A program made the position numbers and the translations under genes. From Planctomycetota bacterium (GTDB lineage: Bacteria > Planctomycetota > UBA8742 > UBA2392): a stretch of 64,000 nucleotides of DNA. Within the stretch, counting starts at the first letter, position 1. Each line of letters opens with the position of its first letter. The stretch spans positions 1-64,000 of the forward strand of contig JACKID010000002.1 in NCBI GenBank assembly GCA_020638675.1, given 5' to 3'. This document shows positions 27,621 to 35,036 of this stretch, one piece after another. Below the pieces are notes generated by a model. It made no database searches, had not been told where the DNA came from, and worked only from the letters and a program-made list of their open reading frames with translations.

Positions 27621-29183
27621 CTAGTTGGTCTTGCGACCTTCCTTGTACGTCTCAAGGGCGACGATGTTGCCGTCCTCATCAAAGCTGCGCCACGGGCCAT
27701 CTTTCTCGCCCTTTACGTATGCTCCAACCTCGGCAACTTTTCCGTCGGGGTAGTACGTGCGCATGTAGCCGTGCTTCATGTCGGCGCCCTGCACGTCGAC
27801 CAGCACGGTCCACTCGCCCTTGATCGTTCCGTCCGTGTATGTTTCGCGGCGGCGCTGAACTTCCACGCCGCGGAAATAGTGCTTCTCCGACGTGAGTGTG
27901 CCGTTGCGGTACTGTCGCACGGCCGCGAGGTTGCCGTCTTCATCTGTCTCCCGCCACTCGCCTGTGCGCTGGCCCTTGGCGTAGCTGCCGACCAGCTTCA
28001 CGCCGCCGGTTGGGTGCCACTCGGTCCATTCGCCGGACTCAAGCCCGTCCTCAAACGCGCCTTCCTTGGCCTTCTCTCCGTTGATGTGCCACCAGGTCCA
28101 GGTACCGGCGCGTTTTCCGCCGCTCCATGTGCCCTCGAAGCTTCTTTGGCGGTTGCGGTAGTTGCCGAACGTCTCGCCGTCGAGGATGCCCTCTTTCCAG
28201 ACCTCACTGCGCTCCTCAACGCCGTTGTCGAAGTAGATTACCCAGCGGTCTGCCCTCAGCCCATCCAGATACAGCCCGTGCGACTTGGTTTTCCCGTCGT
28301 CGTACCAGGTGTTCCAGTCGCCAACCGGCTCGCCCTTGGACCAGGTCTCGGAAGAGGCGAACGCGCCGTTGGGGTACCATGTGCGCCACTCGCCCTCTTT
28401 CTTGCCGTCAACGTACTTGCCCAGACTTGCCTTGGCGCCGTTGCTGTGCCACTCCGTCCACGTGCCTGTGGGCTTGCCGTTGTCGTACTCGGACTCCGAT
28501 TGGGTGCGGCCGTTCGGGTGCCAGCTTCGCCAGACGCCGACCTGTGCCCCGGCAACGTATTGTCCTACCAGCTTCTGCGTGCCGTCTTCGTGCCACTCCT
28601 GCCACATGCCGTCCGGCAGTTCTTCGCCGCCGACGCGGCTGACGTGCCACTCGGCCTTCTTGTTGCCGTTGGGCCAGCGTTCCACGCGCGAGCCGTCGCC
28701 GCCGGATGTATCGATGTCAGCTTTCGACGAGCCCGCGCTGCTCAGCAGCGTAACGCCGACAATCACCACAATGATCGTCAGCGCGCCCATGGCGATACCG
28801 CCGATCAAGTACGTCTTGGCCGCGGTCGAGAGCCGCTTGTGGTGGTCCGGCAGCGCCTGGAACGAGCCGGATTCAAACAGCCGGTTCGTGTCCTCAAGGA
28901 CTCCGACCTGCGTGCTGTCTTCTTTTTCGTCAACCGGCTCGAACTTGCCGGTGTATCCGTCCGACTTCGATTTCAGCTCATCGAGCTTGGTCGTACCGAA
29001 CTCGCTTACGATCCGCCCCTTGAGCTTGATGGTAAGTTCCTGCTCCTTGGGCGGGACCTTGTACAGGTAGACGTCGGTGATGAGCTGCTGGCACATGAGG
29101 CAGTAGACCGTCTCCTTGAGACGGTACTCGGCAACCTTCTGCCGCCGGTTGCAGTGAGGACATGTAATGTCGACTGCGGCCAT
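27621..29183 (-). CDS. Zinc-ribbon, membrane-anchored MORN-repeat protein
   Basis: A 520-residue protein. An N-terminal zinc ribbon (CPHCNRRQ... CLMCQQ, residues 8-35) is followed by a short domain (about 48-100), a transmembrane helix (about 112-135) and about 14 MORN_2-type repeats of 22-24 residues (pattern G-x-W-x-E-W-H-x-N-G). MORN repeats form a beta-sheet toothed blade and bind membranes or proteins. It converges with the M28 peptidase gene (stops 3 bases apart) and follows the related gene at 29299, with which it shares the first two modules. Confidence 0.88.
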   Translation of the reverse strand: MAAVDITCPHCNRRQKVAEYRLKETVYCLMCQQLITDVYLYKVPPKEQELTIKLKGRIVSEFGTTKLDELKSKSDGYTGKFEPVDEKEDSTQVGVLEDTNRLFESGSFQALPDHHKRLSTAAKTYLIGGIAMGALTIIVVIVGVTLLSSAGSSKADIDTSGGDGSRVERWPNGNKKAEWHVSRVGGEELPDGMWQEWHEDGTQKLVGQYVAGAQVGVWRSWHPNGRTQSESEYDNGKPTGTWTEWHSNGAKASLGKYVDGKKEGEWRTWYPNGAFASSETWSKGEPVGDWNTWYDDGKTKSHGLYLDGLRADRWVIYFDNGVEERSEVWKEGILDGETFGNYRNRQRSFEGTWSGGKRAGTWTWWHINGEKAKEGAFEDGLESGEWTEWHPTGGVKLVGSYAKGQRTGEWRETDEDGNLAAVRQYRNGTLTSEKHYFRGVEVQRRRETYTDGTIKGEWTVLVDVQGADMKHGYMRTYYPDGKVAEVGAYVKGEKDGPWRSFDEDGNIVALETYKEGRKTN

Positions 29184-29298
29184 TTGCTCGCCTGCGCAGA
29201 CCGGGGCTTCCGCACCGGGCTGCCCTGTGTCAGCAATCCAATATTGTGCAATTCAGATAGGTGATTGCGAGATGCTGGTTACGACCGCGCGTTGTCGT

Positions 29299-29724
29299 TT
29301 ACTTCGTGGGCTGAAGCACGAGCAGATAGAATGCTACCAGTGCGCCGACGACCACAAGAATGAACATCAGCACAATCAGCAAGTTCATCGCCCGCCAGCG
29401 GCGCGCCTCGGCGCCTGGCGGAGGCGGCGGCACGTAGCCTTCAAGCTGAAAACCTTGCGGGACGCGGATGGTCGACGGATCGAACCCCTGCGAATACTCC
29501 TCGCTGGCCGCCACGATCTCGGACAGGTTGGTAATCCCGCTGGCACTGATGATCTTGCCGTGCAACGGTATCTGCAGCTTCGGAGGGGCTGACTTCTTCT
29601 TGTTCAGGAAGGGGTCGTCGATCGTGCCGCGGCACTTCATGCAGACCCACGGCTCCGTCAGCCTCTTTTCGGGCACCTGCTGAATGCTCTGGCAATAGGG
29701 ACAGACAACTTCGACGCGCGCCAT
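29299..29724 (-). CDS. Zinc-ribbon single-pass membrane protein
   Basis: A 141-residue protein with the same first two modules as the MORN protein downstream: zinc ribbon CPYCQSIQ... CMKCRG (residues 8-35) and the segment LQIPLHGKIISASGITNLSEI... YSQGF (about 48-85), followed by a proline stretch and a C-terminal membrane helix (about 113-136). It lacks MORN repeats. Encoded immediately upstream of the MORN protein on the same strand. Confidence 0.8.
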   Translation of the reverse strand: MARVEVVCPYCQSIQQVPEKRLTEPWVCMKCRGTIDDPFLNKKKSAPPKLQIPLHGKIISASGITNLSEIVAASEEYSQGFDPSTIRVPQGFQLEGYVPPPPPGAEARRWRAMNLLIVLMFILVVVGALVAFYLLVLQPTK

Positions 29725-29742
29725 GGATCGAACCCGGTTTCC

Positions 29743-31023
29743 CTATTTTTTCAGGTTTGCGTACGGGTCCATCGCCCGCCAGTCGTCGCTGGCCGGCACC
29801 TGGTACTGCGGGTTGCTGCGCACGAGCAGCGACGCGTCACCCTTCTCGGGTACGGTCAGCGGGATATCGGTCTGGCGCATGTTGCGCAGCTCGCGTCCGA
29901 GGTTGTCGAAGTAGCGTACCTCCACCTTGTGCTCTCCCGGCGGCAGATTGGCCATCATCAGGTGCGTCTCGCCCGGCAGCAGCACGTCGCCACGCGTGTC
30001 GGCCTCTGCGTTCATCAGCAGGCTTGCCAGCAGCACGGCCGCGCCGACACCGAGCGTAATCGCGCCCGCCGTCTTAGTGCCTTTGCTGCCGCCGCTGGTC
30101 ATCAAAACGCGCCCGACGTGCATCGCGGCCGCGCCGGTTGCTATGCCGGCGGTCTTGGCGATTGCCTTGCCCTTCAGAATGTCGTCCATGACGCGCCCAC
30201 CGCGCGTGATCGCCTGGTAGAACGTGTCGCCGATCTTGTAGGCCTGGCCCAGCGACTGCCCGTCGACGAACACCTCGGCGAACGATTCGCTGTATTCCCC
30301 CTGGTTGATCTGGCGCACGCTGCCGTGGTGGCCTCCGGCCGTGAAGTACGGGCCCTGGCCGAGCTCGATCATCATGACCGTGTTGCTTTCGACCTGCGAC
30401 TCGAGATTGAACCACGGGCACTGCGGGTCGAAATTCGCGGGCTCTTTCGGCAGGCGATTGATCTCGTCCAGCAGCATCTTCGCGCCGTCTTTGTCGCCTC
30501 GGTCGAGGTAGCAGCGCACGCGCATCAGGAACGGCGGCAACCAGTCGGCCGCATATTCGCCTTTCTCAAGGTCGCCGGTGTCGACGAAAATCGAGTTGCG
30601 GAAGCAGGCCATGGCGTCTTCGCGGTTGTTGTCCTCGAAGTACAGCATGCCCAGGTACCAGCTGTTGAAGGCGCGCTCGTACGGGTCGCCCATCCACCAC
30701 TTCTGGCGCTCGCTGAAGAAGTAGGCGCTCGAGACGCCGCCGCCCTTGCCGTGGTTCATGATGTTCCACGCGCGCAGGAAGTCTTCGCGGGAGCTGTCGT
30801 AGTATCCCATCGCCATCTTGGCGTGGGCGCGGTAGTTCAGTACGAGGGTCTGGTCGCGCTCCGGAAACGCGTTCATGTCGCGCGTGTCGGAAACGATCTG
30901 CTGCCAGCCGCCCTTGTTCAGCGCGGCTCGCGCGTCATAAACGGACGAACACCCGGCGAACACCAACAGTGCCGCAAGCAGTAACAACCCGCTCTTCAGG
31001 CTGGTCTTGTTCAAGGCAGACAC
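29743..31023 (-). CDS. COG3014-like lipoprotein
   Basis: A 426-residue protein with lipobox VFAGC (near residue 24) and TPR-like helices (about 30-160, e.g. TLVLNYRAHAKMAMGYYDSSREDFLRAWNIM). The C-terminal half has strands like GGRVMDDILKGKAIAKTAGIATGA. The plan matches COG3014, proteins often found next to LpoB-type lipoproteins. The GTG at 31023 is chosen because it lies right after the hairpin at 31035-31058; the frame continues eight codons upstream into the hairpin, and a TTG at 31014 is another candidate. Confidence 0.7.
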   Translation of the reverse strand: MSALNKTSLKSGLLLLAALLVFAGCSSVYDARAALNKGGWQQIVSDTRDMNAFPERDQTLVLNYRAHAKMAMGYYDSSREDFLRAWNIMNHGKGGGVSSAYFFSERQKWWMGDPYERAFNSWYLGMLYFEDNNREDAMACFRNSIFVDTGDLEKGEYAADWLPPFLMRVRCYLDRGDKDGAKMLLDEINRLPKEPANFDPQCPWFNLESQVESNTVMMIELGQGPYFTAGGHHGSVRQINQGEYSESFAEVFVDGQSLGQAYKIGDTFYQAITRGGRVMDDILKGKAIAKTAGIATGAAAMHVGRVLMTSGGSKGTKTAGAITLGVGAAVLLASLLMNAEADTRGDVLLPGETHLMMANLPPGEHKVEVRYFDNLGRELRNMRQTDIPLTVPEKGDASLLVRSNPQYQVPASDDWRAMDPYANLKK

Positions 31024-31034
31024 CCCTCTGAAAG

Positions 31035-31058
31035 GGGGCCGCGGCAAGCCGCGGCCCC
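31035..31058 (-). terminator. Strong hairpin between the LpoB-like and COG3014-like genes
   Basis: A perfect 11-bp stem (GGGGCCGCGGC / GCCGCGGCCCC, two-base loop) follows the LpoB-like stop codon by 10 bases and is followed by only CTTTC. It could partly terminate transcription or act as an mRNA processing/stability element between the two genes. Confidence 0.55.
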
Positions 31059-31068
31059 GCTTCCGGGA

Positions 31069-31692
31069 TTAGCGATAGACGGCCGACTTCTCGGAGACGC
31101 GGCGGATCTTGTGACCGCCCTTGAAGATCAGCTCGTCCGTTTCCGTGTCGATCAGCTCGAACGTGTAGAGGATCGTGTCGTCCTCATACTCGCCATCGGT
31201 CATCGACAGGGTGCTGAACTTGGCCTTCAGGAAGTAGTCGGCGCCCAGCTTGGTGCGACGGCCGGTACGATCCGTACGCTCGCCGGCTTCCTTCTCTTCC
31301 TTTTCGCTGGCGACGGCTTCCTGCACGTCGCTGTCGCGCTGGGAAAAGCGCATTTCGTCGCGCGTGTAGCGGTCCATCAACTCGACCAGCAGGTCTTCCT
31401 GGAAGATCTGGCTGACTTCCGGGAAGCGCGTGTCGTTCTGCGGGCGGATCACGGCGATGATCGGCGCGTCGCCGTACTTCGCGATGAAGCGCTTCGAAAT
31501 CTTCTGTTTGTCCATCTGGTCGGCGATGGAGTCCGTGACCTCAAGCAGGTCCGCGGAATACGGGCCGGAGCTCTCCGGTCCAACTTCGTCATCCTCGAGA
31601 TCCTGGCGGGTGGACTGGCGACAGCCGGTGCCAACCCCGCTCGCAGCGGCAACAAAACCAAGCAACAGCAGAATGACCAAGAACCTGTGCAT
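31069..31692 (-). CDS. LpoB-like penicillin-binding-protein activator lipoprotein
   Basis: A 207-residue outer-membrane-type lipoprotein. A signal peptide ends GTGC (near residue 17), and the C-terminal domain has the LpoB/PF13036-type order: SADLLEVTDSIADQM, APIIAVIRPQNDTRFPEV, LLVELMDR, GADYFLKAKFSTLSM and YTFELIDTETDELIFKGGHKIRR. LpoB-type proteins activate bifunctional penicillin-binding proteins from the outer membrane. The start at 31692 is fixed by AGGAG upstream and the signal peptide. The downstream COG3014-like gene supports the assignment. Confidence 0.78.
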   Translation of the reverse strand: MHRFLVILLLLGFVAAASGVGTGCRQSTRQDLEDDEVGPESSGPYSADLLEVTDSIADQMDKQKISKRFIAKYGDAPIIAVIRPQNDTRFPEVSQIFQEDLLVELMDRYTRDEMRFSQRDSDVQEAVASEKEEKEAGERTDRTGRRTKLGADYFLKAKFSTLSMTDGEYEDDTILYTFELIDTETDELIFKGGHKIRRVSEKSAVYR

Positions 31693-31856
31693 CGAAGTCT
31701 CCTGAATATTCGGCCCCAAGTGAGCGCCGGATAGGGTACCCCACAAGCCGAATCTGGCAAGCCGTACCAGCGGTTGACAGGCAGCTCGCCACAGTCGACA
31801 GTGACCGCAACCGGCAGTGTCAGAAGCACTTACCGCCGAGAAGCAAGCGGCCTCCC

Positions 31857-32912
31857 ATGGAACCGAACTTCCGCAAACTCGACAAAGCCGAGATTACCGT
31901 GCCGGACAGCGCGGCCGGGCAGCGCCTGGACCGGTTCCTGCACGAGCAGCTGCCCGACTACTCGCGGACGCTGCTGGCAAGCCTGGTGCGGGACGGCCAT
32001 GTATCCGTGAAGGGTCTTGCCCCCACCAAGGTCAAACCCGCACTGAAACTGGAAGGCGGCCAGGTCATCAGCGTCGAGAAGCCGGCGCTGGAACAGCCGG
32101 AGTTGGCGGCCGAAGACATCCCGCTGGATGTGCTGTTCGAAGACGATGCGATCATCGTGATCAACAAACCGGCGGACCTTGCCGCGCACCCGCCCAAAGC
32201 AGGCCGCGGAGGCACGCTCGCGAATGCGCTGCTGTTTCACTTCAACAAGCTGAGCCGCCCGGACCCGATCCGCCCGGGCATCGTTCACCGGCTGGACGCC
32301 GACACCAGCGGCGTCATCGTCTGCGCAAAGGACGACAGCGCGCATTTCAAGCTCGCCAGGCAGTTCGAGCAGCGCACTGTCAGCAAGGAGTACATCGCCA
32401 TCGTGCGCGGGCGCATGAAGGAGCCTTCGGGCACCATCGACATGCCGATCGGGCGTCACCCGGACCACTACGAAATGCAGCGCGTTCACCCCGACGGCAA
32501 GCCCGCCACGACCGACTGGGAAGTAGTCGAGACATTCAAGCGCTTTACGCTGCTGCGGCTCAAGCCGCGCACGGGGCGCACGCACCAGTTGCGCGTGCAT
32601 CTCGCGGCGATCAATCACCCGATCGTCGGCGACCGCCTGTATTCGCGCAAGCCGCCGCTGACCCGCAGCGAAATCATGGGCACAGAGCCGGAGCCCGGAG
32701 AAATGGCGCTGATAGCCCGCCAGGCGCTGCATGCGGCAAGCCTGGAGTTCGAGCATCCGCACAGCGGCGAGCGCGTGCGCTTCGAGGCGCCGTTGCCTGA
32801 CGACATGCAGCGCACGCTGGATGCGCTAAGAGAAGGGCCACGGGGACCGTCGAGGGAAGCCGGGAAGGATTCCGACGCCGCGCCTGTTCCAGACGCGGAG
32901 GATTCGCCGTGA
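31857..32912 (+). CDS. RluA/RluD family pseudouridine synthase
   Basis: A 351-residue rRNA pseudouridine synthase. An S4 domain (about residues 18-72) precedes the catalytic domain with HRLDADTSG (motif II, catalytic Asp) and LKPRTGRTHQLRVHLAAINHPIVGD. Unlike the enzyme at 14.3 kb, it keeps the His of the active-site motif. The gene's last 4 bases overlap the start of the thioredoxin-like gene (GTGA), so the two are translationally coupled. Confidence 0.94.
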   Translation: MEPNFRKLDKAEITVPDSAAGQRLDRFLHEQLPDYSRTLLASLVRDGHVSVKGLAPTKVKPALKLEGGQVISVEKPALEQPELAAEDIPLDVLFEDDAIIVINKPADLAAHPPKAGRGGTLANALLFHFNKLSRPDPIRPGIVHRLDADTSGVIVCAKDDSAHFKLARQFEQRTVSKEYIAIVRGRMKEPSGTIDMPIGRHPDHYEMQRVHPDGKPATTDWEVVETFKRFTLLRLKPRTGRTHQLRVHLAAINHPIVGDRLYSRKPPLTRSEIMGTEPEPGEMALIARQALHAASLEFEHPHSGERVRFEAPLPDDMQRTLDALREGPRGPSREAGKDSDAAPVPDAEDSP

Positions 32913-33439
32913 AGCACACACTGCCCGCTCTTGCCCTGTTCTTCGCGCTGCTGGTCAGTGCGTGCCCCGCCGACAACCCGCCCGCCAACGTCCCCGGCGG
33001 CAAGGCCGCGGGCATGGTGATCGGCTCGACGTTCGACGGTGCACCGCTCACGATCGGCAAAGGCGAACTCGACGGCAAAGCGGTCGTCATCACCTACTTC
33101 GCCACCTGGTGAGGCGCCTGCGCCAAAGAAGCGCCCGTGCTGGCGTCGCTGAAGTCCGAGTACGAATCCAAGGGCGTCTACTTTGTCTCGCTGACGATTG
33201 AGCCCAAGGACGATGCATCGTCCGTTGCAAACTGGCTGAAGCGAGCAGGCGCAGAAGGACTGAATGCGGCACGCGCCTCGGACTCGGTCAAAGACCAGTT
33301 GATCCGCATGGGCGGGGCCGAGCCCGGGGCCATCCCGGCGAACGTCATGATATCCGCAAACGGCGAGGTAACTCGCTCGCTGGTTGCACCCTTCAAGCAT
33401 GCCGATCTCGAAGCGGGCGTCGCGGGCTTGGCGAAGTAG
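32909..33439 (+). CDS. Thioredoxin-like lipoprotein, selenocysteine (UxxC) candidate
   Basis: A 176-position frame: lipoprotein signal (LLVSAC, Cys19), then a thioredoxin-like fold. ITYFATW leads to TGA at 33110-33112, followed by Gly-Ala-Cys (Cys71), so UGA stands exactly at the first Cys of a CxxC motif (position 68). Downstream the frame continues with AKEAPVLASLKSEYESKGVYFVSL and a cis-Pro segment GAIPANVMIS, ending FKHADLEAGVAGLAK. In bacteria a UGA in this position can encode selenocysteine, giving a UxxC redox site as in some selenoprotein thioredoxins and peroxiredoxins. The GTG start overlaps the RluA-like stop. The alternative is a nonsense mutation of a TGC or TGT codon; no sel genes are visible in the window. 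Confidence 0.72.
33121..33145 (+). promoter_or_regulatory. Candidate bacterial SECIS hairpin
   Basis: Directly after the UGA at 33110-33112, CGCC (33121-33124) can pair with GGCG (33142-33145), AGC (33130-33132) with GCT (33139-33141), with a bulge between and loop GCCCGT (33133-33138) beginning with G. The loop lies 21-26 bases past UGA, within the spacing described for bacterial SECIS elements. Structure was drawn by eye, so it is only a candidate. Confidence 0.45.
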
Positions 33440-33649
33440 GGCGTAACGTTCCATTACATGCGTGCACATTTCTTTGCCAGCCAGGCAAAGCGCCACGTCC
33501 GGGAAAAAAGACTAAAGCGCCGTATCTGCATGCCACGATAAGAGTTACCGATCGCACCGATTGCCTGTGCTGGTTTGGCACGGCACGCGCTATCGTGGCG
33601 GCAGTTTGCTCGGAAAATTCTAACGATCCAAAAACACAGGAGTTACGAC

Positions 33650-33784
33650 ATGAAGAAGTTCGCTCTCGCGGTCGTCCTGATCGCCTTCGGCGCCCTGATG
33701 GTTGCCGGCTGCCCGTCTGACAACAAGGCCACTGGCAACACCGGCGGCAACGCTGCCCCGGCCAACGCCCCGGCCAACAAGTAG
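33650..33784 (+). CDS. Tiny lipoprotein
   Basis: A 44-residue lipoprotein consisting of a signal peptide (MKKFALAVVLIAFGALMVAGC) and a 24-residue mature part rich in Asn, Ala, Gly and Pro. AGGAG at 33638-33642 gives a good ribosome site; the longer upstream frame is not needed. The mature N-terminus GCPSDN resembles that of the thioredoxin-like lipoprotein upstream (ACPADN). Small lipoproteins of this kind often have structural or spacer roles; here it is unknown. Confidence 0.7.
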   Translation: MKKFALAVVLIAFGALMVAGCPSDNKATGNTGGNAAPANAPANK

Positions 33785-33794
33785 TGATATCAAC

Positions 33795-33810
33795 GGCCGG
33801 CTTGCCGGCC
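33795..33810 (+). other. Short inverted repeat after the tiny lipoprotein
   Basis: GGCCGGC and GCCGGCC, separated by TT, form a 7-bp hairpin 10 bases after the stop. It precedes the stronger hairpin at 33822 and may be part of a double terminator. Confidence 0.4.
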
Positions 33811-33821
33811 TGAGACTGATG

Positions 33822-33850
33822 AACCCCGGGGAATCATCCCCGGGGTTTTT
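33822..33850 (+). terminator. Rho-independent terminator
   Basis: AACCCCGGGG pairs with CCCCGGGGTT (loop AATCAT), followed by a run of T residues. It closes the small-lipoprotein transcript. Confidence 0.85.
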
Positions 33851-33935
33851 CAATTTGGTTGAGGTGTTTTCCCGTGAGAATCAACTCAAAGTCGGCACTA
33901 CTCGACACGACCTACGACTGAAACCGGAGATCACG

Positions 33936-34940
33936 ATGCGCATGTTGAAAGTGCTCGCTGCAGTGGCCGCAATCGGCTTGGTTACGCCGTTCGCGCTCGC
34001 CCAAGACACCAAGAAGGACCCGAAGGAAGAACGCAAGACGGAGTCCAAGAAGACCGCCGAAGGGGAAGGCGAGGGCAAGGACGACAAGACCAAATTCGAC
34101 CGCGGAGACGAGAAGGCCGAGAAGTTCCTCAAGCGCGCCTACATCCGCGTCTACTCGGCCGAAGCGGAGGGCCTGAAGAAGCTGCACGCGGGCGCTGACA
34201 TCGGCGTCGACGCGAGCGCCTTCGGCATGGGCGAAATGCCCTTCGGCGGCGAGATCTGGTGGAAGACCGGCGGCGCGGCGATCTGGGAAAGCACCGACGA
34301 AGACACGGGCAGCAGCCCGCTGGGCAACATTTCGGCGCTGGCAAAGGGCCTGTTCGAGCCGTACCTGGCGTACGTAACGGGCTTTGAGTCCTGGGACGTT
34401 CGCTTCAAGCAGGCCAGCTTCAAGTTCGGCGACCCGATCAAGGAAGGCGAAGGCGACAAGACCAAGGAAGTCGCCAAGACCGTCGTCGTGAAGTACGCCG
34501 ACGACAAGCGCGCCGAAGAAACGTTCGCCGTCGCCGAGAACAAGGTGACCAGTGTCAGCAAGGACGCGGACGTGCAGGGCCAGAAGGCCCGCGTCACTTT
34601 CAGCTTCGAATATGAGGACAAAGGGGATAAACTCCGTATTACTTCGATCACCGGCTCCACTGAAGTCGATATGAGCGGGCTGCCCGGCCAGGAGCCTGAC
34701 CCGAAGAACCCGGTGCCGAAGGGTGCGAGCAAGGAAAAACTCGAAGGCACCATCAAGGTGACCAAGTACGGCAAGGTCGGCGAGTACGAAGTTGCGCTCG
34801 AGCTCGAAGGCAGCATGAGCCTGATGGGAATGAGCTTCCCCGCGACGATGAAGCTCGAAGACGCCAAGATCAACGACGACGTCAAGGACGAAGACTTCCC
34901 CGAAGGAGCAAAGGAAGACACCAGCGACGACGAGTTCTAG
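33936..34940 (+). CDS. Secreted lysine/glutamate-rich hypothetical protein
   Basis: A 334-residue secreted protein. A signal peptide (cleavage near AFALAQDTKKD, residues about 20-23) is followed by a low-complexity Lys/Glu stretch (25-60) and a beta-rich domain with features such as YIRVYSAEAEGLKKLH and VTFSFEYEDKGDK. No catalytic motif or family was recognised. It is monocistronic, between two terminators. The start at 33936 places the signal peptide at the N-terminus; the long upstream frame is antisense noise. Confidence 0.75.
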   Translation: MRMLKVLAAVAAIGLVTPFALAQDTKKDPKEERKTESKKTAEGEGEGKDDKTKFDRGDEKAEKFLKRAYIRVYSAEAEGLKKLHAGADIGVDASAFGMGEMPFGGEIWWKTGGAAIWESTDEDTGSSPLGNISALAKGLFEPYLAYVTGFESWDVRFKQASFKFGDPIKEGEGDKTKEVAKTVVVKYADDKRAEETFAVAENKVTSVSKDADVQGQKARVTFSFEYEDKGDKLRITSITGSTEVDMSGLPGQEPDPKNPVPKGASKEKLEGTIKVTKYGKVGEYEVALELEGSMSLMGMSFPATMKLEDAKINDDVKDEDFPEGAKEDTSDDEF

Positions 34941-34963
34941 TCCAGGACCCCACGCCGGGACTA

Positions 34964-34998
34964 AACGGGGATCGAACCCTTGGGGGCCGGTCCCCGTT
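34964..34998 (+). terminator. Possible terminator hairpin
   Basis: AACGGGGA (34964-34971) and TCCCCGTT (34991-34998) form an 8-bp stem with a 19-base loop, located 20 bases past the secreted protein stop. A short T-containing tail follows; it is only moderately convincing. Confidence 0.4.
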
Positions 34999-35036
34999 CC
35001 ATTTAACAGTGCCCGCGGTGGAAGACGCGGGCGCTG

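Noticed and set aside
33110..33112. Treating the UGA simply as the stop of a 67-residue lipoprotein
   Set aside because: The stop coincides with the first active-site Cys and the thioredoxin frame continues intact afterwards, so a short lipoprotein is less likely; kept as an alternative.
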